The translations under genes were made by a program, and so were the position numbers. Below are positions 14,915 to 22,737 of a DNA stretch of 64,000 nt, in pieces. The stretch spans positions 85,523 to 149,522 of the forward strand of contig JARFTV010000003.1 in assembly GCA_029289325.1 (NCBI GenBank). The letters run 5' to 3'. The number at the start of each line of letters is the position of its first letter. The stretch's first letter is position 1. The DNA comes from Alphaproteobacteria bacterium (lineage in GTDB: Bacteria > Pseudomonadota > Alphaproteobacteria > Rhodobacterales > Rhodobacteraceae). Under the pieces are notes generated by a model. That model did not search any database. It worked only from the letters and a program-made list of their open reading frames with translations, and was not told the origin of the DNA.

Positions 14915-16981
14915 TCAATTGAGGTCCTTCAGCAGCCGCCCATGCTTCCTGACCTCGGTCAGCACCGCCCCGAACGTGTCAAGGCCGCGTCCCGCCAGCA
15001 TCGGCACCAGCTTCAGGAAGGCATCGGCCGTGGCCAGCGTGTCGCCGATCGCGGTATGGCGCGCCTCTTCCGGGATGGTGATCCCGAGGCGATGCGACAG
15101 GGCGTCGAGGCTGTGGGTTTCGTGCTGGCCATAGACCACGGCCGAGAGGAGCACCGTGTCCAGCACCGGCATGTCGAAGCTGAGGCCCAGCGTCCCCTCT
15201 ACCCGGCGCAGAAATTCCATGTCGAAGGGCGCGTTGTGGGCAATCAGCACCGCGCCCTCGGCGAATTTGTGGAAGCGGCGGACCACCTCTTCCACTCCTG
15301 GCGCATCGGCGACCATCGCGTCGGTGATGCCGTGCACCTCGGTCGAGACGGCGGGGATCGGGCGGCCGGGGTTGACCAGCGTGTCGAAGACCTCGCCTTC
15401 CACCCGGCGGCCGTTGACGATGCGGACGGCGGCGAGCTGGACGATCTCGTCGCCCTGGCGGGGGTTGAGGCCGGTGGTTTCGGTGTCGAAGACGACATAG
15501 GTCAGCCGGTCGAGCCGGGTCTCGGCCAGCCGGTCAGTGCGGGCGGGGGAGAGGAGGTCGAAATCATAGACCACCTTGCGCACCACCGGCTTTGGCCGGA
15601 CCACGGCGCGTCGGGCCTGGCGGATCGGCAGGCAGAGCGCGGGGCGACCGTCGGCCAGCGTCTCGGGCCAAAGCTCGGTCGCATGGGTGACAAGGACGGC
15701 GCGGGCGGGGCGGTCGGGGGCCTCGGGCACCAGCGGGACGGAGAGCCAGCGGTCAAGCTCGCCCACGCCGACGCGCTCGCCGGTCCAGGACAGCCGGATC
15801 GCGGCCCCGGTATCCTCTTCCTCGATGGTCAGGTGGAGGGGGCCCCGGTCGGTCAGGTGGCGGGCGAGATGTTCGAGGAGCGTCAGGAGTTCATAGCCAT
15901 TGCAGCGCAGGATCAGGTCGGCGGTCTCGGCCGTCAGGACCTGCCCCTCAGCCCCGAGTCGCGCGATGAGGCCCTGGGCCAGGTCGAAGGCGCGGGTCTG
16001 GGGGAGCGCGCCTGCCTCGGCAAGCGCCTCGTCCCGGGCGGCGCCGAAGCGGGTGACGGCCTGCGAGAGGCGCGCGACCTCGTCCTTGAGCGCGCCCTGC
16101 ATCGGGGCCGGAAGCGCGGCTTCGGGCATGACCTCGACGAGGGTGGCAAGGGCCGCGGCCGGGCGGCGGAGGCTGTCGAGCGCGCCTTCGAGCATCGCCT
16201 CGCGCCGGGCCTCGGCCGCCATGTCGCCGGTGATGTCGCGCAGGGTGAGGACATAGCCATGGCTGCCGCCGTCGCCAAGAAGACGCATCCTCGCAGCAAG
16301 GACATAGGCCCCGGTCGTCGTCGTGCAGAGGAGGTCCGAGACCGCGTCGGGGTCTCCGGTGGCGATCAGGCGTTCATGGGCCAGCCGCAGCGGGGCGGCG
16401 TGGAGGTAGTCGAAGAGCTTGCGGTCGAGCCCGGCCTCCAGCCCCCCGGCGCGGCCGGTGCCGATTATGTCGGCGGCGGGACCGTTGTAGAAGACAAGCG
16501 CATGGTCGGCGGAACAGAGGATCACGCCGACGGGCACGTCGGAGAGGAGGGCTTCGAGCCGGGCCTTCTCGGTCCCGAGGCGCAGGGTTTCGCGCGCGAC
16601 GGCCTCGGCCAGGGCAGAGCGGGTCTCGGCCAGGCTTTGCGCGGCGGCCTGGGCGGCGGGGGCGAGGTCGCCGAGGTAGCGGGCGATGGCGGCGTCCATC
16701 TCGGCGGTGACATCGGAGTGGGCGCGGGCGCGCAGGGCGCCGGAGAGGGTCTCGATCGGCTTGGCGACGTTCAGGTCGAAGAGATACCACACCGAGGCGA
16801 CAAGGAAGAGCGCGGCGAACCCGGCCAGCACGCCCGCCTGGGTGAAGCCCTGCAGCGCGGTGGGCTGGCCGAGGCGGGTGTAGCCGAGCCAGAGGCCAAG
16901 GGCGGTGGCGGCGATGATTGCAGCGGCGAGGCCGGCGAAGATCAGGAAGACCCGCAAGCGGAGGGAGAGGCGGGTCAGCAT
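14915..16981 (-). CDS. membrane sensor with PAS-like domain fused to a DEDDh (DnaQ-type) 3'-5' exonuclease
   Basis: 688 residues. Two membrane segments lie near the N-terminus (about 8-32 and 48-70). They are followed by a linker and coiled coil, a PAS-like region (about 150-270: VPVGVILCSADHALVFYNG, TLRDITGDM), a long helical part resembling a histidine-kinase core without a clear H-box or complete ATP lid, and a C-terminal exonuclease (about 490-688). Exonuclease residues are complete: D499 and E501 in FDTETTG, D587 in HNAPFDMEF, H642 and D647 in HTAIGD. The substrate is unknown. It is the last gene of the acetate block, 4 bases after the receiver gene. Similar exonuclease genes sit beside DUF294 and actP in other proteobacteria. 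Confidence 0.8.
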   Translation of the reverse strand: MLTRLSLRLRVFLIFAGLAAAIIAATALGLWLGYTRLGQPTALQGFTQAGVLAGFAALFLVASVWYLFDLNVAKPIETLSGALRARAHSDVTAEMDAAIARYLGDLAPAAQAAAQSLAETRSALAEAVARETLRLGTEKARLEALLSDVPVGVILCSADHALVFYNGPAADIIGTGRAGGLEAGLDRKLFDYLHAAPLRLAHERLIATGDPDAVSDLLCTTTTGAYVLAARMRLLGDGGSHGYVLTLRDITGDMAAEARREAMLEGALDSLRRPAAALATLVEVMPEAALPAPMQGALKDEVARLSQAVTRFGAARDEALAEAGALPQTRAFDLAQGLIARLGAEGQVLTAETADLILRCNGYELLTLLEHLARHLTDRGPLHLTIEEEDTGAAIRLSWTGERVGVGELDRWLSVPLVPEAPDRPARAVLVTHATELWPETLADGRPALCLPIRQARRAVVRPKPVVRKVVYDFDLLSPARTDRLAETRLDRLTYVVFDTETTGLNPRQGDEIVQLAAVRIVNGRRVEGEVFDTLVNPGRPIPAVSTEVHGITDAMVADAPGVEEVVRRFHKFAEGAVLIAHNAPFDMEFLRRVEGTLGLSFDMPVLDTVLLSAVVYGQHETHSLDALSHRLGITIPEEARHTAIGDTLATADAFLKLVPMLAGRGLDTFGAVLTEVRKHGRLLKDLN

Positions 16982-16985
16982 GGGC

Positions 16986-17360
16986 CTAGTTTCCCAGAAG
17001 GCGGCGGACCTCGTCGCGCAGGTCCTTGAGTTCGAAGGGTTTGGAGATGAAGCCGTCGGCCCCGAGAGCAAGTCCCTTGCGCCGCTCGATGGCCGAGCCA
17101 CGGGCGGTCATCATCAGGACTTTCACATCCGCAAGCGTGGGGTCGGTGCGGATGCCGTCGCAGATTTCATAGCCCGAGACATCGGGCAGCATGACGTCAA
17201 GAAGCACGAGGTCGGGGTGGGTGTCGCGGATGCGGGGCAGTGCATCGGCCCCGCTGGAGACGCGGTCGTGGTCATAGCCTTCGCGCGTCATCAGATAGTC
17301 CAGCGCGACGGCGATGTTGTCTTCATCCTCGACGACAAGGATGCGCGGCTTTCGGTCCAT
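16986..17360 (-). CDS. single-domain response regulator receiver
   Basis: 124 residues consisting only of a CheY-like receiver. The acidic pocket (E11, D12), phosphoacceptor D55 (LLDVMLPD), T85 (MMTARG) and K107 (SKPFE) are all intact, so it should be phosphorylated. There is no output domain, so it acts through protein contacts or phosphotransfer. The neighbour 4 bases downstream encodes the PAS-like membrane sensor/exonuclease, whose kinase-like region looks degenerate; the cognate kinase may be elsewhere. Confidence 0.9.
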   Translation of the reverse strand: MDRKPRILVVEDEDNIAVALDYLMTREGYDHDRVSSGADALPRIRDTHPDLVLLDVMLPDVSGYEICDGIRTDPTLADVKVLMMTARGSAIERRKGLALGADGFISKPFELKDLRDEVRRLLGN

Positions 17361-17363
17361 GGC

Positions 17364-17882
17364 TCATCCCTCCTTGCAGGCTGCCGCTTGCAGGCCATCC
17401 GGGGCCGCAAGCACCAGCCAGTCGGCCCCGGTGAGCGTGCCGTCCGCGTCGATGGCCATGCCCTCGGCCAGCGGGACGCGGCGCTTGCCGGCGCAGTCGA
17501 AGATCATCAGCGCGCTTTGCGGGTTCTGCCAGCGCGAGAAGCCGAAGACCGGGGCGACGACCAGTTCGTCGCGCTCGGGGTGGCGGGCGAGTTTCGAGCC
17601 GTCGAGCGCGACGAACCGGTTGACCAGCGGCACGACATAGGTCCAGGGCCGCAGCGGCGAGGCGCTGGTCTCGGCATTGGTCACGACGAATTCGGGCGGC
17701 AGCGCGCCCGAGACGCGATCGAACCAGGTGTATTCCATCCAGATCGCGGTCACGATCAGGCCCAGGCCAGCCGAGGCGGGCATCAGCCAGCCGGGGATCG
17801 CGGCAAAGCGCTTGCGCAGCGCCCAGACCACCAGGCCGAGCGTCAGGGCGACGAAAAAGGAGCCGAGCAGTTCAAGGGCCAT
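17364..17882 (-). CDS. conserved membrane protein of unknown function in the acetate block
   Basis: 172 residues. Two hydrophobic helices at about 5-20 and 30-47, with an Arg/Lys-rich loop between (LRKRFAAIPG), anchor a periplasmic domain of about 120 residues containing MEYTWFDRVSGALPPEFVV, SPLRPWTYVVPLVNRF and WQNPQSALMIFDCAGKRR. I do not recognise a named domain. It is spaced 3 bases from the receiver gene and 9 from the DUF294 gene, so it is co-translated with signalling proteins and may be their envelope partner. Confidence 0.75.
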   Translation of the reverse strand: MALELLGSFFVALTLGLVVWALRKRFAAIPGWLMPASAGLGLIVTAIWMEYTWFDRVSGALPPEFVVTNAETSASPLRPWTYVVPLVNRFVALDGSKLARHPERDELVVAPVFGFSRWQNPQSALMIFDCAGKRRVPLAEGMAIDADGTLTGADWLVLAAPDGLQAAACKEG

Positions 17883-17891
17883 TCTGGGGTC

Positions 17892-19715
17892 TCAACTTCT
17901 TGCGCCGCGGGCCTGTCCCACGGCGGATTGCATGGTGCGGACGACAACGAAGGCGTCGCGCAGATGGCTGCGTTCGAAATCCGATAGTTCCGAAGGTGCG
18001 ATGAAATTGTCGGGCTTCTCGCCGCCCTTCACGCGGCGGGCCTGATGTTCCAGCCGGGTCTGGGCGATCAGGTCATAGGCCTCGATCAGGTCGCGCGCGC
18101 CGCTGGCGCTGATGACTCCGGCCTCGGCGGCCGCTTCCAGCCGGGCGCGGGTGTTCACCGCGGGCAGCTGGCCGATCAGGGCATAGATACGGCCCAGATC
18201 CACCACCGGCACGACGCCGTTGTGCTTGAGATCGATGTGGTTCTTGTATTCGCCCGACCGGATCGTCGCGAAGCCGCGCAGAAGGCCGAGGGGAGGGGTG
18301 TGCTTCAGGCTGTTCGAGATCATATGCGCCACGAAGATCGAGTTCTTCGCGGCCATTTCCAGCACCTCGGCCTGCAACTCGGTGTAAAGGCTGGCCGTGC
18401 CGCCGATCGGGCGCAGGTCGAACATGACGCTGGACAACATCTGCGCCATCGGATCGGGGGACTGCACCCATCTGCGGAAATAGCCGCGCCAGACCGAGGT
18501 GCGCTGCCGCCATTGCGGGTTCGTCGCCATCATGTCGCCGGGGCAATAGACATAGCCGCAGGCATTGAGCCCGTCCGAGACGATCTTCGCCAGCCGGGCG
18601 AAATAGTCCATGTCGGCCTCGGTCGCGGCATCGTCGATCATCAGGCAGTTGTCCTGATCCGAGACGCCGGTCTGTTCCTGCCGCCCCTGCGATCCGCAGG
18701 CCAGCCAGAGATAGGGCACGGGGGCCGGGCCAAGCTCGGCCTCGGCCAGCGCCAGAAGGCGGCGCGTCACGGTGTCGGCGATGTCGGTGATCAGCCGCGT
18801 CACCACCTCATGCGCCGAGCCGCCTCCGACAAGCTGCACCAGAAGTCGCGGGATGCGGGCGGTGTTCTCGGCCAGTTCGGCCACCGTCTGCGCCGTCGCC
18901 GCGTCACGGACCAGCAGGGCCGACGACACCGCCTGAAAGCGCACGAGGTCGGTCTGGGTGATCATCCCCACCAGCCGCCCGTCCTCTACCACCGGCAGAT
19001 GGCCGATCCGGTGTTCCAGCATCCGGTTCAGCACATCCGAGCCAAGGCTGTCCGGCGTCAGGGCCATCGGGTCGGCCGCCATCACCTGAGACACCGGCGT
19101 CGCGGGGTCCAGCCCCTGCGCGAGGACCTTGTTCACGAAGTCCCGCGCGGTGACGATGCCGATCAGGCGCTCGCCCTCGGTCACGGCGAGGCAGGAGATA
19201 TGGGCATCGCGCATCTTCTCGGCCGCGGCGCGGATCGGGGTCTCGGGCGGCACGGCGATGGGAGCGCGGGCGATCAGGTCGCCGACCTTGCGGGTCGAGA
19301 TGTCGGCCTCGCGGCTTTCCTGCGCGCGTCCGCGGTGGAAGAAGCGTTCGAAGGCCGGATAGGAGGCGATGAGGCGACGGAACTCCTCCTGCGGCAGGGT
19401 CAGGATCTCGGCCCCGCCGGTGGCGCGGGCGGTCGTGACGGCGATCCCGTCGCGCATCAGCCCGCGTTCGCCAAAGCTGTTGCGCGGGCCAAGCAGCGAG
19501 ACAAGGCCGCCTGACGGCTCCAGCACCTCGACCGAGCCTTCGAGGATCAGGAAGATCCCGGTCATCGGCTCGCCCGCGGCATAGATCACGGCGCCGTCGT
19601 CGAAATGTCTGCGGCTGAAGGAGGCGGCGACCCGCGCCATCTCGTCCCGCGGCAGGCTGTCATAGGGGTGGACCGTCTCCAGGAAGGCCAGAAGCGATGT
19701 GCGGTCCTGATCCAT
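17892..19715 (-). CDS. cyclic-nucleotide-binding/CBS/DUF294 nucleotidyltransferase-like protein
   Basis: 607 residues. Domain order: cNMP-binding domain (about 20-125, with FGERGLMRDG at 81-90), paired CBS domains (about 142-268), DUF294 nucleotidyltransferase-like domain with GSQGRQEQTGVSDQDN (341-356; D353 and D355), and a C-terminal DUF294 helical domain with ALIGQLPAVNTRARLEAA. The glutamine synthetase adenylyltransferase-like motif suggests transfer of a nucleotide to a protein, controlled by ligands at the cNMP and CBS sites; no target is known. It lies 60 bases after actP and resembles the DUF294 partner found beside acetate permease genes in Vibrio. Confidence 0.88.
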   Translation of the reverse strand: MDQDRTSLLAFLETVHPYDSLPRDEMARVAASFSRRHFDDGAVIYAAGEPMTGIFLILEGSVEVLEPSGGLVSLLGPRNSFGERGLMRDGIAVTTARATGGAEILTLPQEEFRRLIASYPAFERFFHRGRAQESREADISTRKVGDLIARAPIAVPPETPIRAAAEKMRDAHISCLAVTEGERLIGIVTARDFVNKVLAQGLDPATPVSQVMAADPMALTPDSLGSDVLNRMLEHRIGHLPVVEDGRLVGMITQTDLVRFQAVSSALLVRDAATAQTVAELAENTARIPRLLVQLVGGGSAHEVVTRLITDIADTVTRRLLALAEAELGPAPVPYLWLACGSQGRQEQTGVSDQDNCLMIDDAATEADMDYFARLAKIVSDGLNACGYVYCPGDMMATNPQWRQRTSVWRGYFRRWVQSPDPMAQMLSSVMFDLRPIGGTASLYTELQAEVLEMAAKNSIFVAHMISNSLKHTPPLGLLRGFATIRSGEYKNHIDLKHNGVVPVVDLGRIYALIGQLPAVNTRARLEAAAEAGVISASGARDLIEAYDLIAQTRLEHQARRVKGGEKPDNFIAPSELSDFERSHLRDAFVVVRTMQSAVGQARGARS

Positions 19716-19740
19716 GATCCTGTTTCCGGTGCTGAGGGTG

Positions 19741-19766
19741 CGCCCCCGGGGACATCCCCGGAGGCG
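19741..19766. terminator. intercistronic hairpin between actP and the DUF294 gene
   Basis: CCGGGGA (19746-19752) and TCCCCGG (19755-19761) pair perfectly, extended by CGCC/GGCG (19741-19744, 19763-19766) across one mismatch. There is no T-run, so it is more likely an mRNA-stabilising or attenuating hairpin 3' of actP than a strong terminator. Confidence 0.4.
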
Positions 19767-19775
19767 CGAAGGGCT

Positions 19776-21734
19776 TTAGTGGGCCTGGGCCTTGCCGGCG
19801 CCTCTCGGCACGCGGATCGACTGGATCAGGTCCTGGACTTCTTGCGGCGGAGCCTTGGTCATCGCCGAGACGAGATACGCCGTGGCGAAGTTCAGGATCG
19901 CACCGATCGGGCCAAAGGCGGCCGGCGAGATGCCGAACCAGTGGGCGTCCGGCGTGTTCGGGTACACGTTCGTGCCGGGGATGAAGAACCAGCCCAGGTA
20001 GAGGAAGATGTACACGGCCGTCGTGATCAGACCGACGATCATGCCGGCGATCGCGCCTTCCTTGCCGACGCGGGTCGAGAAGATCCCCATCATCAGCACC
20101 GGGAAGATCGTCGCAGCCGCCAGACCGAAGGCCAGCGCCACCACCTGCGCGGCAAAGCCGGGCGGGTCATAGCCAAGCCAGGTCGCCAGCACGATGGCGA
20201 AGGCCATCGAGATCCGCGCGGCCAGAAGCTCGCCCTTTTCGCTGATGTCGGGCTTGATCGCGCCCTTGATCAGGTCGTGGCTGATGGCCGAGGAGATGGC
20301 CAGCAGAAGGCCCGCAGCGGTCGACAGCGCGGCGGCAAGGCCACCGGCGGCGACAAGGGCGATGACCCAGCCCGGCAGAGCAGCGATCTCGGGGTTCGCA
20401 AGAACCATGATGTCGTTGTTGACGGTGGTCAGTTCGTTACCGACGATCCCCAGCGAGGCAAGGGTCGGAGCCCCGTCCTTCTTGTTGATCGGCGTCGTTT
20501 CCAGCACGGCGTCCCGGGCGGCCTGGGCCTCGGCAACCGCGGCTTCCAGCGGTGCGCGGTCGGCATCGGCGGCGGCCTCGGTCAGAGCCTTCTGCGCATC
20601 GGCCAGCGCCTTGTTGGCGGCGGTCACGGCAGCGGGCTCGTTGATGTACTGGATCATGCCATCGCCGTTCTTGTCAGTGAACGCCAGAAGGCCGGTCTTT
20701 TCCCAGTTGCGGATCCAGACGAGATCCGGGTTGCTGTCGATCTCGGAGATCGAAAGCGCGGGCTTCGAGAAGGTGTCGCCATCCACGGCACCGGGCCAGA
20801 AGGTGGCGGTGATGTTCAGACGCGCCATCGAGCCGACGGCCGGAGCCACGGTGTAGAGCAGCGCGATGAACACCAGGGCCCAGCCGGCCGAGATGCGGGC
20901 ATCCGACACTTTCGGCACGGTGAAGAAGCGGATGATTACGTGCGGCAGACCGGCAGTACCGATCATCAGCGACATCGTGACGAGGAACATGTTCAGCATG
21001 TTCGGCGTGTCGGCGGTATAGGCTCCGAAGCCGAGGTCGGTCACGACCTGGTCCAGCTTGGCCAGGAAGGTCACGTCCCCGCCGGTCGGCGCATAGCCCC
21101 CGATGAACCCGAGTTGCGGCAGGAAGTTGCCGGTCAGGTTTAGCGAGATGAAGATCGCCGGGATCGTGTAGGCGGTGATCAGAACGACATACTGCGCCAC
21201 CTGGGTATAGGTGATGCCCTTCATGCCGCCGAACACCGCATAGGCGAACACCACCGCCGAGCCGATCAGAAGGCCCGCCGTGGTCGACACTTCCAGGAAG
21301 CGCGCGAAGGTCACGCCGACGCCCACCATCTGCCCGATGACGTAGGTGATCGAGATGACGAGAAGGCAGACCACGGCCACCAGACGCGCGGTGGTCGAGT
21401 AGAAGCGGTCCCCGACGAATTCCGGCACGGTGAACTTGCCGAACTTGCGCAGGTAGGGGGCAAGGAGAAGCGCCAGCAGCACGTAGCCGCCGGTCCAGCC
21501 CATCAGGAAGACCGAGTTGTTGTAGCCCCCGAAGGCGATGAGACCCGCCATCGAGATGAAGGATGCCGCAGACATCCAGTCCGCCGCGGTCGCCATGCCG
21601 TTCATCACCGGGGGAACGCCCTGGCTTGCCGCATAGAATTCCGCGGTCGATCCCGCGCGGGCCCAGAACGCGATCCCGAAGTAGAGCGCGAAGGAAAGAC
21701 CCACGACGATGAGGTTAAGGGTAAACTGATCCAT
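19776..21734 (-). CDS. actP: sodium:solute symporter, acetate permease ActP (VC_2705-like long form)
   Basis: 652 residues, about 100 longer than E. coli ActP. SSS-family motifs are clear: ADWMSAASFISMAGLIAFGG (about 51-70), GGMKGITYTQVAQY, and GTAGLPHVIIRFFTVP. It should take up acetate or another short monocarboxylate with Na+. Between two membrane segments, residues about 312-455 form a large soluble insertion with an EF-hand-like loop (DKNGDGMIQY, 354-363) and an Ala/Glu-rich helical stretch. The DUF4212 gene precedes it by 15 bases, as expected for a two-component symporter. Start ATG follows AAGGGGGG. Confidence 0.9.
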   Translation of the reverse strand: MDQFTLNLIVVGLSFALYFGIAFWARAGSTAEFYAASQGVPPVMNGMATAADWMSAASFISMAGLIAFGGYNNSVFLMGWTGGYVLLALLLAPYLRKFGKFTVPEFVGDRFYSTTARLVAVVCLLVISITYVIGQMVGVGVTFARFLEVSTTAGLLIGSAVVFAYAVFGGMKGITYTQVAQYVVLITAYTIPAIFISLNLTGNFLPQLGFIGGYAPTGGDVTFLAKLDQVVTDLGFGAYTADTPNMLNMFLVTMSLMIGTAGLPHVIIRFFTVPKVSDARISAGWALVFIALLYTVAPAVGSMARLNITATFWPGAVDGDTFSKPALSISEIDSNPDLVWIRNWEKTGLLAFTDKNGDGMIQYINEPAAVTAANKALADAQKALTEAAADADRAPLEAAVAEAQAARDAVLETTPINKKDGAPTLASLGIVGNELTTVNNDIMVLANPEIAALPGWVIALVAAGGLAAALSTAAGLLLAISSAISHDLIKGAIKPDISEKGELLAARISMAFAIVLATWLGYDPPGFAAQVVALAFGLAAATIFPVLMMGIFSTRVGKEGAIAGMIVGLITTAVYIFLYLGWFFIPGTNVYPNTPDAHWFGISPAAFGPIGAILNFATAYLVSAMTKAPPQEVQDLIQSIRVPRGAGKAQAH

Positions 21735-21749
21735 CTGTGTCAGCCCCCC

Positions 21750-22007
21750 TTACTCTTCCACGCCATGGGCGCGGTCGATCCCGTTCATCACCTTCGCGTA
21801 GACGAAGATGAGGATCAGGAAGACGTAGATCGAACCGTTCTGGGCGAACCAGAACCCGATGTCTGCCCCACCGATGTGGATCCCGGACAAAGCCGGACGC
21901 AGCAGGATGCCAAGCCCGAAAGAGCAGGCGAACCAGATGATCAGGGAAATGACGATCACCTTGATGTTCGCTGCCCAATAGGCATTGGCAGAGGATTTGT
22001 CTGCCAT
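21750..22007 (-). CDS. DUF4212 small membrane subunit of the acetate symporter
   Basis: 85 residues with two membrane segments (about 17-37 and 55-72) and the family pattern AYWAANIKVIVISLIIWF and GFWFAQNGSIYVFL. DUF4212 proteins are encoded directly upstream of VC_2705-type Na+/solute symporters and are taken to be their small subunit. The 15-base gap to actP fits co-translation. Confidence 0.92.
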   Translation of the reverse strand: MADKSSANAYWAANIKVIVISLIIWFACSFGLGILLRPALSGIHIGGADIGFWFAQNGSIYVFLILIFVYAKVMNGIDRAHGVEE

Positions 22008-22070
22008 GAGTGCTACTCCCTTGTTTTGTTTTCCCGCACCCCTGGTGTTCCAGGGGAACGGCCCCTCCCG

Positions 22071-22733
22071 TCAGGCTGAGACGCGTCCCACGATGTCGGC
22101 CAGCGTGGCACGGATGCCGGAGATGGAGCCCATCGCCGGCACGCGTTCCAGAACCGACCTTGCGTCGTAATACGCGATCAGCGGTGCCGTCTGGGCGTGA
22201 TAGGCCGAAAGCCTTTCACGCACCGTCTCGGCGTTGTCGTCGGCCCGGCGCTTGAACTCCGTGCCGCCGCATTTGTCGCAGATCCCCGCGCGGGCGGGCT
22301 GCTTGAACTCGTCATGGTAGCCCTCGCCGCAACCGGCGCAGGTGTAGCGGCCCGAGACGCGGGCGACCATGGCCTCGTCATCGACCTCGAGGCTGACAGC
22401 CGCGGTGACCTTCTGGCCCGCCTCGGCCAGAAGCCCGTCCAGCGCGGCGGCCTGACCCGCGGTGCGGGGAAAGCCGTCCAGGATGATGCCCTTGGCCACA
22501 TCGGGCGCGGCCATCCGATCCTTGAGGATCGCCAGCACGATGTCGTCGGACACCAGCTGCCCGGCCTCCATCACCGCCTTGGCCTTCCTGCCCGCTTCCG
22601 TGCCCGCCGCGACGGCGGCGCGCAGGAGGTCGCCGGTCGAAAGCTGGACCAGACCGAAGTCCTCTTCCAGCATCCGGGCCTGGGTGCCTTTGCCGGCCCC
22701 CGGCGGCCCGAGAAGGATCACAACTGGTGCCAC
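22071..22733 (-). CDS. adk: adenylate kinase (long, zinc-lid type)
   Basis: 220 residues. The P-loop GPPGAGKGT is at 9-17 and the NMP-binding DGFPRT at 86-91. The LID holds four cysteines (C132, C135, C152, C155), predicting a structural Zn2+. It converts AMP plus ATP to two ADP. It follows acs by only 4 bases: Acs makes AMP and pyrophosphate, so co-expression would recycle AMP during growth on acetate. Bacteria usually carry adk in the ribosomal-protein operon, so this may be a second, acetate-dedicated copy; the rest of the genome is not visible. Confidence 0.93.
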   Translation of the reverse strand: MAPVVILLGPPGAGKGTQARMLEEDFGLVQLSTGDLLRAAVAAGTEAGRKAKAVMEAGQLVSDDIVLAILKDRMAAPDVAKGIILDGFPRTAGQAAALDGLLAEAGQKVTAAVSLEVDDEAMVARVSGRYTCAGCGEGYHDEFKQPARAGICDKCGGTEFKRRADDNAETVRERLSAYHAQTAPLIAYYDARSVLERVPAMGSISGIRATLADIVGRVSA

Positions 22734-22737
22734 CGGA

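Noticed and set aside
14801-17029. Very long open frame antisense to the sensor-exonuclease gene
   Set aside because: High-GC codon bias opens long antisense frames. The translation is Gly/Gln/Arg-rich without domains, while the opposite strand shows complete catalytic motifs.
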